Of a stretch of DNA of 64,000 nucleotides, positions 25,679-33,523 are shown in pieces. The position numbers were made by a program, and so were the translations under genes. The notes beneath the pieces are model-generated. The model was given only the letters and a program-made list of their open reading frames with translations. It was not told where the DNA came from and did no database searches. Origin of the DNA: Cupriavidus numazuensis (GTDB lineage: Bacteria; Pseudomonadota; Gammaproteobacteria; Burkholderiales; Burkholderiaceae); assembly GCF_905397435.1 (NCBI RefSeq), contig NZ_CAJPVI010000041.1:1-64000 (forward strand), given 5' to 3'. How positions within the stretch are numbered: position 1 is the first letter of the stretch; each line of letters begins with the position of its first letter.

Positions 25679-27760
25679 TCACGCACCGATCATTGCGGTA
25701 ATGCGGATATTGCGGTTGTCCGGCACTTCGGCATGGGACAACACCCTCAGCTGCGGCATGGTGCGACGCAGGAAGCGCGCCATCAGCGGGCGCAGTTGCG
25801 ACGGCACCAGCAACACCGGATCCAGGCCCATCTGCTCCTGGCGGCTCACGGCGCCCTGCGTCTGCTGCAGCAGCGCATCGGCCAGGCCCGGCTCGATACC
25901 GCCGCCATTGGTCAGCGCCTGCGACAGCACGCGCTCCAGGCCTGCATCGAGGCCGATCACCTGCAGGTCGGCACCATTGGGGAACAGCTGCTGCGTGATC
26001 GCGCGGCCCAGCGCCTGGCGCACCAGCGCGGTCAGCTCGTTCGGATCGCTGATCTTCGGCGCATGCTCGGCGAGCACATCCAGGATGGTGCGCATGTCGC
26101 GGATCGGCACGCCTTCGTCCAGCAGGTTCTGCAGGATCTTCTGCAGCGCCGTCAGCGAGATGGTCTTGGGCACCAGGTCCTCGGTCAGCTTGGGCGCTTC
26201 CTTGGCGATGCGATCGATCAGCATCTGCACTTCCTGGCGGCCCAGCAGTTCGGCGGCGTGCATGTGGATCAGATGGTTCAGGTGCGTGGCGACCACCGTG
26301 CTCGCATCCACCACGGTGTAGCCGAACGCCTGCGCCTGCTCCTTCATGCCGGCATCGATCCACACGGCTTCCAGGCCGAAGGCCGGGTCACGCGTGGCGG
26401 TGCCCGGCAGCGTGCCGCTGACCTGGCCGGGGTTGATCGCCATCCACTGTCCGGGCATGGCCTCGCCACGCCCGATCTCGACGCCCTTGAGCGTGATGCG
26501 GTACGCATTGGGCTTCAGTTCCAGGTTGTCGCGGATATGCACGACGGGCACCAGGAAGCCGATTTCCTGCGCCACCTTCTTGCGGATGCTCTTGATGCGG
26601 CCCAGTAGTTCGCCGTCCTGCGCGCGGTCCACCAGCGTGATCAGTCGATAGCCCACTTCCATGCCGAGCGGGTCCACCAGCGTGACGTCGTCCCAGCTCG
26701 CTTCGGTCGATTCCTGCGCTGCGGCGGGCGCGCGCTCCTCGCGCTGCTTGGTCTGCTGCGCGGTGGCCTCGCGGCGCGTCAGGTAGCGTCCCAGCCAGAT
26801 CAGGCTGCCCGCCAGCACCAGGAATGCGAAATGCGGCATGCCCGGGATGATGCCCATCATGCCGATGATGCCGGCGGTCAGGTACAGCACGCGCGGGTTG
26901 GCGAAAAGCTGGCCCGTGAGTTGCTCGCCGACGTCCTGCTCGTTCGACACGCGCGACACGATCACACCGGCCGCGGTCGAGATCACCAGCGCCGGAATCT
27001 GCGCGACCAGGCCATCGCCAATGGTCAGCAGCGTGTAGTTGTGCACGGCGGTGCCAAAGTCCAGGTCGTGCTGGACCATGCCGACCACCATGCCGGCGGC
27101 GACGTTGATGAACATGATCAGCAGGCCGGCGACGGCATCGCCGCGCACGAACTTGCTGGCACCGTCCATGGCGCCGTAGAAGTCGGATTCCTGCGCCACT
27201 TCGGCGCGGCGCTTCTTGGCCTGCTCTTCATTGATCAGGCCGGCGTTCAGGTCGGCGTCGATCGACATCTGCTTGCCGGGCATGGAGTCCAGCATGAAAC
27301 GCGCGCCCACTTCGGCGATACGGCCCGCACCCTTGGTAATCACCATGAAGTTGATCACCACCAGGATCGCGAACACCACGATACCGACGGCGAAGTTGCC
27401 GCCGACCAGGAAGTGGCCGAACGCCTCGATCACCTTGCCGGCCGCGTCCGGGCCGGTATGGCCTTCGAGCAGCACCACGCGCGTGGACGCCACGTTGAGC
27501 GACAGGCGCAACAGTGTGGTGAACAGCAGCACTGCCGGGAACGCCGCGAAATCGAGCGGCTTCTGCGTGTACATGCTGACCAGCAGCACCATGATGGCCA
27601 GCGCGATATTGAACGTGAACAGCAGGTCCAGCACGAACGCCGGCAGGGGCAGGACCATCATGCCGAGGATCATGACGATCAGCAGCGGCCCGGTCATTGC
27701 CTTGAGCTGGCCCGCATCGCGCAGGCCCGGCAGTTTCATCAGGGAGTTCAGAGCGTTCAT
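25679..27760 (-). CDS. flhA: Flagellar type III export gate protein FlhA
   Basis: 693-residue FlhA. About eight transmembrane helices occupy residues 20-330, with the FHIPEP-family segment in 'LRLSLNVASTRVVLLEGH' and 'GNFAVGIVVFAILVVINFMV'. The cytoplasmic domain (350-693) forms the docking ring for chaperones and substrates. It overlaps flhB by four bases (ATGA). Confidence 0.97.
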   Translation of the reverse strand: MNALNSLMKLPGLRDAGQLKAMTGPLLIVMILGMMVLPLPAFVLDLLFTFNIALAIMVLLVSMYTQKPLDFAAFPAVLLFTTLLRLSLNVASTRVVLLEGHTGPDAAGKVIEAFGHFLVGGNFAVGIVVFAILVVINFMVITKGAGRIAEVGARFMLDSMPGKQMSIDADLNAGLINEEQAKKRRAEVAQESDFYGAMDGASKFVRGDAVAGLLIMFINVAAGMVVGMVQHDLDFGTAVHNYTLLTIGDGLVAQIPALVISTAAGVIVSRVSNEQDVGEQLTGQLFANPRVLYLTAGIIGMMGIIPGMPHFAFLVLAGSLIWLGRYLTRREATAQQTKQREERAPAAAQESTEASWDDVTLVDPLGMEVGYRLITLVDRAQDGELLGRIKSIRKKVAQEIGFLVPVVHIRDNLELKPNAYRITLKGVEIGRGEAMPGQWMAINPGQVSGTLPGTATRDPAFGLEAVWIDAGMKEQAQAFGYTVVDASTVVATHLNHLIHMHAAELLGRQEVQMLIDRIAKEAPKLTEDLVPKTISLTALQKILQNLLDEGVPIRDMRTILDVLAEHAPKISDPNELTALVRQALGRAITQQLFPNGADLQVIGLDAGLERVLSQALTNGGGIEPGLADALLQQTQGAVSRQEQMGLDPVLLVPSQLRPLMARFLRRTMPQLRVLSHAEVPDNRNIRITAMIGA

Positions 27761-28899
27761 GCGCGGCTTTCCGGAACGGCGAGTTCATCCGGCACCAGGA
27801 GATCGCTAGGCGCCGACGGCTGCGGGCCTTGCGAGTAGTGCCAGTGTTTCAGTTGATAGACCCAGGCCAGGACTTCAGCCACGGCGGTATAGAGGCCGGC
27901 CGGGATTTCCTGGCCCAGGTCCACATGGCGGTGCAGCGCGCGCGCCAGCGGCGGCGCGGACATCAGCGGAATGCGGTGTTCGGCAGCGAGTTCGCGGATG
28001 CGCGCTGCCACTTCATCGGTACCCTTTGCAATCACGCGCGGTGCGCTCATGCGGCCTTCCTCGTAGCGCAGCGCCACGGCGAAGTGGGTCGGGTTGGTCA
28101 CCACGACATCGGCCTTGGGCACCTCCTGCATCATCCGGCGCCGCGCCATGGCGCGCTGCTGCTGGCGGATGCGGCCCTTGATGTGCGGATCGCCTTCGCT
28201 TTCCTTGAATTCCTGCTTGACCTCTTCCTTGCTCATGCGCAGCTTCTTGAAGTGCTCCCAGAACTGCCAGGGCACATCGATGGCCGCAACCAGCAGCAGA
28301 GAGAGCACCACGGGCACGCAGCAGCGCAGCACCATGTCGAGCAGATGCAGCAAGGCTTCCTGGACCGGCGCGTTCATCAGCGCGATTGCGTCGGGCAGCC
28401 GGTGCCACACGACCCAGGCGCCGACGCTGCCGACCAGCAGCGACTTGGCGATGGCCTTGACCAGTTCCGCGAGGGAATGTACGGAGAACATCCGGCCCAG
28501 GCCGGACATCGGCGACATGCGGCCGAAATTCGGCATCAGCGCCTTGGTCGAGAACGTCCAGCCGCCCATCAGCAGCGGCGCGGCCACCGCGGCCACGCCG
28601 AACAGCAGCAGCAGCGGCATGAACGCGAGCAGGCTTTCCCAGATCACGTTGGCGAAACGCGACAGCATGCGCGACGTGTCGAAGGCGGTGGCCGGCTCGA
28701 AGCGCAGCGACTGCCGCATGACCGTGTCCAGCGTGCGGCCGATCGTGCCACCGAGCGTCCACAGGCCGATCACGCCGGTCATCAGCATGATGAACGTGGC
28801 GAGTTCGCGCGAGCGAACGACCTGCCCCTCCTCGCGCGCCTTTTCCAGGCGCCGGGGTGAGGCGGGTTCGGTCTTCTCGAGATCGCTTTCGTCGGACAT
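27757..28899 (-). CDS. flhB: Flagellar export switch protein FlhB
   Basis: 380-residue FlhB. Four transmembrane helices lie between about 32 and 210, followed by the cytoplasmic autocleavage domain with the NPTH site at residues 269-272. Cleavage between Asn and Pro changes export from rod/hook to filament substrates. The N-terminus (DLEKTEPASPRRLEKAREEGQ) is highly conserved. It is the first gene of flhBAFG-fliA-flhE, with a sigma-28-like promoter about 140 bases upstream. Confidence 0.97.
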   Translation of the reverse strand: MSDESDLEKTEPASPRRLEKAREEGQVVRSRELATFIMLMTGVIGLWTLGGTIGRTLDTVMRQSLRFEPATAFDTSRMLSRFANVIWESLLAFMPLLLLFGVAAVAAPLLMGGWTFSTKALMPNFGRMSPMSGLGRMFSVHSLAELVKAIAKSLLVGSVGAWVVWHRLPDAIALMNAPVQEALLHLLDMVLRCCVPVVLSLLLVAAIDVPWQFWEHFKKLRMSKEEVKQEFKESEGDPHIKGRIRQQQRAMARRRMMQEVPKADVVVTNPTHFAVALRYEEGRMSAPRVIAKGTDEVAARIRELAAEHRIPLMSAPPLARALHRHVDLGQEIPAGLYTAVAEVLAWVYQLKHWHYSQGPQPSAPSDLLVPDELAVPESRA

Positions 28900-29039
28900 C
28901 CACGCTCCGGTGACAGGACAGTCAGGCAGGCAAAGGCCGCCATGGGTCAGCGAGGATTATCGAAGCGCGCCCGGACGGGCATTAAGCGGAAAAGGCGGGG
29001 GATTTCGGTGCTGTTTGGAAAATGAGCACCGGCAGGGAG

Positions 29040-29067
29040 TTAACGGCACCTGGCGGCACCGACTTTA
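29040..29067 (-). promoter_or_regulatory. Sigma-28-like promoter upstream of flhB
   Basis: On the minus strand: TAAAGTCG (29067-29060), 12 bases, then GCCGTTAA (29047-29040). It has the same TAAAG-N15-GCCG geometry as the flgK promoter, with one mismatch in the -10 element. It would place flhBAFG-fliA-flhE, and so fliA itself, under FliA control in addition to any FlhDC promoter. Confidence 0.65.
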
Positions 29068-29118
29068 GGGCAGGAATGGAGAGAGCGGCACCGGAAGGGC
29101 CGCCTGGCAACTACCGGG

Positions 29119-29149
29119 CTCCCCTCTTCCACGTGATGGAAGAGGGGAG
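29119..29149. repeat. Perfect inverted repeat between cheZ and flhB
   Basis: The arms CTCCCCTCTTCCA (29119-29131) and TGGAAGAGGGGAG (29137-29149) are perfectly complementary, with a five-base loop. It lies 18 bases downstream of the cheZ stop. Without a T-run on the minus strand it is not a classic terminator, but it may end or stabilise the che message. The core resembles the CCCTCTCCCGC palindromes at 56.6 kb. Confidence 0.6.
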
Positions 29150-29166
29150 AAACCGGAAGAAGCCGC

Positions 29167-29799
29167 TCAGAAGCCCAGGCTGGCGAGCAGGTCGTCGACC
29201 TGCGACTGGTCGGAAACCACGTCCGCCTTGCCTTCCGGGTTGATCTGCGGGCCGTTGAGCAGCGTTGCGGCTTGCGCTTCGGAGCGTCGCTCGCTAGGCA
29301 CGTTCTCGATCAGGACCTGCAGCAGCTCATGCTCGAGCGTGCGGATCATGTCCATCATCTTCTTGATGACCTGCCCGGTCAGATCCTGGAAGTCCTGGGC
29401 CATCATGATGTCCAGCAGGTGGCTGCCAGTGGCGCGGGCCTGCTTCGGCACCTCGGTCAGGAATTCGCGCGTGTCGAGCACCAGGGCACGGGCATCGCCG
29501 AGCTCCACCGGCGTCTCGAACCACGCGTCCCAGCGCTTGTCCAGCGCTTCGGCCTGCTGTTCAAGACCGGACTGGATCGGCTGCGCCAGTTCCACGGCAT
29601 TGAGCGTACGCTCCGCCGCTTGTTCCGTCATGGCCGCAATGTAGTTCAGGCGGTCGCGCGCATCCGGAATAGCCTGGGCGGCGCGCTCGATTTCCTTGTC
29701 CAGGCCGAGCTCGCGCATGTTGTCGCGCAGCATCCGCGTCAGGTTGCCGATGCGGGTGATCAGTTGCTCTGCGGAATCGTGGGGAAGAGTCGCAGTCAT
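29167..29799 (-). CDS. cheZ: CheY-P phosphatase
   Basis: 210-residue CheZ, a four-helix-bundle phosphatase of CheY-P. The signature 'LLDIMMAQDFQDLTGQVIKKMMDM' contains the catalytic Gln in the 'DFQDLTGQV' stretch. The C-terminal 'QSQVDDLLASLGF' is the CheY-binding tail. Start at 29799 (AAGGAG six bases upstream). It is the last gene of the motAB-cheAWRDBYZ run, 16 bases after cheY. Confidence 0.96.
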   Translation of the reverse strand: MTATLPHDSAEQLITRIGNLTRMLRDNMRELGLDKEIERAAQAIPDARDRLNYIAAMTEQAAERTLNAVELAQPIQSGLEQQAEALDKRWDAWFETPVELGDARALVLDTREFLTEVPKQARATGSHLLDIMMAQDFQDLTGQVIKKMMDMIRTLEHELLQVLIENVPSERRSEAQAATLLNGPQINPEGKADVVSDQSQVDDLLASLGF

Positions 29800-29815
29800 G
29801 GGACGCTCCTTGGCT

Positions 29816-30202
29816 TCAGCCGCCCAGCTTCTCGAAGATCTTGGTGATCTTCTCGTCCAGCGTGGCAGCGGTGAACGGCTTGACCACATAGCCGTTGGCG
29901 CCGGCCTGTGCGGCGGCAATGATGTTTTCCTTCTTGGCCTCGGCCGTCACCATCAGCACCGGGGTCTTGCCGATCGCGGCGTCGGCGCGGATCGCCTGCA
30001 GCATGCTCAGGCCGTCCATATTGGGCATGTTCCAGTCCGAGATCACGAACTGGAAGCTGCCGTCCTTGGCCTTCTCCAGGCCGGCGGCGCCATCCTCGGC
30101 TTCGTCGACATTGTTGAAGCCCAGTTCCTTGAGCAGGTTGCGGATGATCCGACGCATGGTCGGGAAGTCGTCGACCACGAGGATCTTGATGTTCTTGTCC
30201 AC
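29816..30202 (-). CDS. cheY: Chemotaxis response regulator CheY
   Basis: 128-residue single receiver domain that binds the flagellar switch when phosphorylated by CheA. The phospho-acceptor is Asp56 in 'VISDWNMP', the acidic pocket 'VVDD' is at 9-12, and Thr86 and Lys108 are conserved. It starts with GTG at 30202, with GGAG eight bases upstream. The sequence is close to enteric CheY throughout. Confidence 0.97.
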   Translation of the reverse strand: MDKNIKILVVDDFPTMRRIIRNLLKELGFNNVDEAEDGAAGLEKAKDGSFQFVISDWNMPNMDGLSMLQAIRADAAIGKTPVLMVTAEAKKENIIAAAQAGANGYVVKPFTAATLDEKITKIFEKLGG

Positions 30203-30287
30203 TTTGAAGGCTCCGGTAGATGCAGTTGTGGAATGTCGTTTGGTTTTCAGGCCCGCCCCGCCGGGGACAAGCCTCGGACCTGTTGTC

Positions 30288-31358
30288 TCAGACCCGTTGC
30301 GCGCGGGTCCCGTAAGTGGCCAGGCGCGCCATCACGCGCTGGGTCATCGAGTGCAGGGGCACTACTTCATGCACGCCGCCGGCGGCAATCGCCTCCTTCG
30401 GCATGCCAAACACGATGCAGGTACTTTCGTCCTGCGCCAGGTTATAGGCACCGGCCTCGCGCATGCGCAGCATGCCCTTGGCACCGTCCTTGCCCATACC
30501 GGTCAGGATCACCCCGATCACGTTCTTGCCGCCATGCTCGGCGGCAGAATCGAACAGCACGTCCACCGACGGACGATGGCGGTTGACCGGCGCTTCCTGC
30601 GACAGGTGCGCCACGTAGTTGGCGCCGCTGCGCGCCAGGCGCAGGTGCGAGTCGCCGGGGGCGATGTAGGCATAGCCGGGCAGCACGCGTTCGCCGTGCT
30701 CCGCTTCCTTCACCGTGATGCGGCACAGCCCGTCGAGCCGCTGTGCGAACGAGCGCGTAAAGCCGGCCGGCATATGCTGCACGATCAGCACGGCGGGGCT
30801 GTCCGGCGGCAGCGGCATCAGGAAGTCCTTGATCGCTTCCGTGCCGCCCGTCGACGCGCCCAGGATGATCAGCTTCTCGGTCGACAGCAGCGGGCTGCGC
30901 AGCATCGGCGTGGCCGGCGTGCCGGACGCGGCCTGCGGTGCCTGGCGCACGCGCGCGCGCGATGCGGCGCGGATCTTGTCCGCGATGGTGTCGGTGTACT
31001 CCATCAGGCCGTCGCGGATGCCGAGCTTGGGCTTGGTGACGAAGTCGACCGCGCCCAACTCCAGCGCACGCATGGTGATCTCGGAACCGCGCTCGGTCAG
31101 CGACGACACCATCAACACGGGCATCGGGCGCAGCCGCATCAGCCGCTCGAGGAAATCGAGCCCGTCCATGCGCGGCATTTCGACGTCGAGCGTCAGCACG
31201 TCGGGGTTCAGCTGCTTGATCATCTCGCGCGCGACGAGCGGATCGGGCGCAGTCCCAACCACCTCCATGTCGGGCTGGCTGTTGATGATCTCCGTCATCA
31301 GGCTGCGGATCAGCGCGGAATCATCCACGCACAACACCTTGATCTTCGCGGCAGTCAT
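30288..31358 (-). CDS. cheB: Chemoreceptor methylesterase/deamidase
   Basis: 356-residue CheB. The receiver domain (1-125) has Asp58 as phosphoryl acceptor ('TLDVEMPRMDG'). After a linker the esterase domain has the triad Ser169 (GASTGG), His195 (VQHMP) and Asp291 (GKDGAKGM). It removes receptor methyl groups during adaptation, opposite CheR. The start at 31358 is where the family sequence begins; the longer frame is not family-like. It follows cheD by 22 bases. Confidence 0.96.
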   Translation of the reverse strand: MTAAKIKVLCVDDSALIRSLMTEIINSQPDMEVVGTAPDPLVAREMIKQLNPDVLTLDVEMPRMDGLDFLERLMRLRPMPVLMVSSLTERGSEITMRALELGAVDFVTKPKLGIRDGLMEYTDTIADKIRAASRARVRQAPQAASGTPATPMLRSPLLSTEKLIILGASTGGTEAIKDFLMPLPPDSPAVLIVQHMPAGFTRSFAQRLDGLCRITVKEAEHGERVLPGYAYIAPGDSHLRLARSGANYVAHLSQEAPVNRHRPSVDVLFDSAAEHGGKNVIGVILTGMGKDGAKGMLRMREAGAYNLAQDESTCIVFGMPKEAIAAGGVHEVVPLHSMTQRVMARLATYGTRAQRV

Positions 31359-31380
31359 AGTCGTTCTGCTTTCGATTTGT

Positions 31381-32034
31381 TCAGGATGACGTCCGGGACG
31401 CCGAAGCGCGCGTGAACAGCTCGCCACCACGCGCCGGCGCCGTGCCGGACGTGGCGATGGCGCGCGCCAGCGCGCGCTCGTCGCGCTCCACCGACACCTG
31501 GTCGTCCTGGCGCGTCAGGCGGCGCACCAGTGCCAGGCCGGTGATCGGGAAATAGCTCACGCGGCGCGCATGCGGGCCGCGCAGGTCCTGCGCCGCCACG
31601 CGGATTTCCTCGGTCTTCAGATAGCGCAGCACGAAGTCCGCGTTGCGGTCGCCAATGTTCAGCGTGGTCATGTTGGCAAGCACCGCGCCGCCACCGAAGA
31701 CCTTGGCCTCAAGCCGTTCGCGCCGCGCACCCATCTTGAGCAGCTCGTTGATCAGCACTTCGAGCGCATAGCAGCCGTAGCGCATCGACGCGGACAGCAT
31801 GCGGTCCGCGGTGCCGCCCTCATCATCCGGCAGCATGAAGTGGTTCATGCCGCCCACGCCGGCCTTCTCGTCGCGGATGCACGCCGCCACGCAAGACCCG
31901 AGCACGGTCGTCAGCACCACGTCCTCGCCGGTCACGTAGTACTCGTTGGGCAGCAGCTTGATGGCCTGGCGCTCGAACTCGCGGTCGAAATACTTGCGCG
32001 TCGCAATGGCTTCGGGAAGATGAGGCGTACGCAT
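31381..32034 (-). CDS. cheD: Chemoreceptor glutamine deamidase
   Basis: 217-residue CheD, which deamidates receptor glutamines. The catalytic Cys48 (VLGSCVAAC) and His65 (GMNHFMLP) are both present. The C-terminal ~30 residues beyond the domain are Ala/Arg/Ser-rich and probably flexible. The ATG at 32034 overlaps the cheR stop by one base, so the two are coupled. Confidence 0.94.
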   Translation of the reverse strand: MRTPHLPEAIATRKYFDREFERQAIKLLPNEYYVTGEDVVLTTVLGSCVAACIRDEKAGVGGMNHFMLPDDEGGTADRMLSASMRYGCYALEVLINELLKMGARRERLEAKVFGGGAVLANMTTLNIGDRNADFVLRYLKTEEIRVAAQDLRGPHARRVSYFPITGLALVRRLTRQDDQVSVERDERALARAIATSGTAPARGGELFTRASASRTSS

Positions 32035-32945
32035 CAGGCCCGTCCCGCACGTGCGGCGTCGGGCGCCAGTTCGTAAACGGTCTGCCCGCGCAGCTGGAAC
32101 GCGCGCGTGACGTACGAGAAGTTCTCCGAATGGCCCGCGAACAGCAGGCCGCCCGGCTTGAGCAGCGGTGCGAAACGCTCGAGGATGCGGCCCTGCGTCG
32201 GCTTGTCGAAGTAGATCATCACGTTGCGGCAGAAGATCACGTCGAAGCGGTCCCGGATGCCCCAGTCGGGCGCGAGCAGGTTGAGCGGCTCGAACGCAAT
32301 GGTCGATGCAAGGTCCGGCTTGACCTTGACCGCACCGGCGCGCTGTCCCGTACCTTTCAGGAAGAAGCGCTTGAGCCTTTCCTGCGACAGGCGTGCGACC
32401 TGCTCCTCCGTGTACACCCCCGCCCGCGCCTTGGCCAGTACCTGCGTGTCGATATCGGTGGCCAGCACCGTCGCGCCGCGGTCTCCAAGCGCCTCGGCGA
32501 GCGTGATGGCGATCGAGTACGGCTCTTCGCCGGTCGATGCCGCGCAGCACCAGACGTTGTAGGGCCGGCCGGTCTTCTTGGCGTGCTCGGCCAGCAAGGG
32601 GAAGTGATGCGCCTCGCGGAAGAACGACGTCAGGTTGGTCGTCAGCGAGTTGGTGAAGTATTCCCACTCGGACGATGTGTCATCCGCTTCGAGGATGGCA
32701 AGGTAGCTCGCGAAATCGGTCAGCTGCAGCGCGCGCAGTCTGCGGGCCAGGCGCGAATACACCATCTCGCGCTTGTGGCTGCCCAGCGAAATGCCCGCGC
32801 GGCGATGGATCAGCGCACGGATCTTCTCGAAGTCGCGCTCCGTCAGCAGGAAGTCGCGCGACTCGTCGCGCCGCAGGGCAGCAGACGCCGCGCTGGCGGC
32901 GGCCATGCCCTGGGCAAAGCTGGCGGCGTTACGGTTGGGCGTCAT
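32034..32945 (-). CDS. cheR: Chemoreceptor glutamate methyltransferase
   Basis: 303-residue CheR. N-terminal helical domain ('ERDFEKIRALIHRRAGISLGSHKREMVYSRLARRLR' region) and a SAM-dependent methyltransferase domain with 'VWCCAASTGEEPYSIAITLA' and 'DVIFCRNVMIYFD'. I chose the ATG at 32945; an in-frame TTG at 32960 would add five residues. No strong ribosome binding site helps to decide. Two receptors in this window end in a tail fit for CheR docking. Confidence 0.95.
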   Translation of the reverse strand: MTPNRNAASFAQGMAAASAASAALRRDESRDFLLTERDFEKIRALIHRRAGISLGSHKREMVYSRLARRLRALQLTDFASYLAILEADDTSSEWEYFTNSLTTNLTSFFREAHHFPLLAEHAKKTGRPYNVWCCAASTGEEPYSIAITLAEALGDRGATVLATDIDTQVLAKARAGVYTEEQVARLSQERLKRFFLKGTGQRAGAVKVKPDLASTIAFEPLNLLAPDWGIRDRFDVIFCRNVMIYFDKPTQGRILERFAPLLKPGGLLFAGHSENFSYVTRAFQLRGQTVYELAPDAARAGRA

Positions 32946-33000
32946 GGGTTCGCGTGGCAATACGGGTAATGCGGCAAGGTGCGGATCGTGCGTCGGCCGC

Positions 33001-33495
33001 TCAGGCGGCCTCGGCCTCGATCAGCTCCATCTCGGGGCTGGTGATCAGGCGCTCGATGTCGATCAGCACCAGCATGCGGCCTTCGACCGTGGCCAGGCCC
33101 GTCACGTGCTCGGTGGACACCGACACGCCAAACTCCGGTGCCGGCTTGATCGCTTCGCCGGTCAGCGTGAGCACGTCGGACACGCCGTCCACGACGATGC
33201 CGACCACGCGACCCGCCACGTTCAGGATGATCACGACGGTCTGGTGGTCGTAGCGCACGTTGCCCAGGCGGAACTTCAGCCGCAGGTCGACGATGGGCAC
33301 GATCACGCCGCGCAGGTTGGTCACGCCCTTCATGAAGTCCGGCGCGCTGGCAATGCGCGTCACGGTCTCGTAGCTGCGGATCTCCTGCACCTTGAGGATA
33401 TCGATGCCGTATTCCTCCGTCCCCAGCGTGAAGACCAGGAACTCCTGGCCCGAAGCTTCGCTTCCGGGGGTATCGATCTGTCCGATGCCGGCCAT
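33001..33495 (-). CDS. cheW: Chemotaxis coupling protein CheW
   Basis: 164-residue CheW linking receptors to CheA. The single CheW domain shows 'EFLVFTLGTEEYGIDILKVQEIRSY' and 'NLRGVIVPIVDLRLKF'. Start at 33495, with AGGAG eleven to twelve bases upstream. It lies between cheA and cheR in the che operon. A paralogue is at 43385-43861. Confidence 0.95.
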   Translation of the reverse strand: MAGIGQIDTPGSEASGQEFLVFTLGTEEYGIDILKVQEIRSYETVTRIASAPDFMKGVTNLRGVIVPIVDLRLKFRLGNVRYDHQTVVIILNVAGRVVGIVVDGVSDVLTLTGEAIKPAPEFGVSVSTEHVTGLATVEGRMLVLIDIERLITSPEMELIEAEAA

Positions 33496-33523
33496 GATGT
33501 CTAGTTCTCCTTTGGTTGGACGA

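Noticed and set aside
23764..25701. Long plus-strand open frame (about 645 codons) opposite flhF
   Set aside because: It mirrors flhF codon for codon; it has no family resemblance and is a by-product of high GC.
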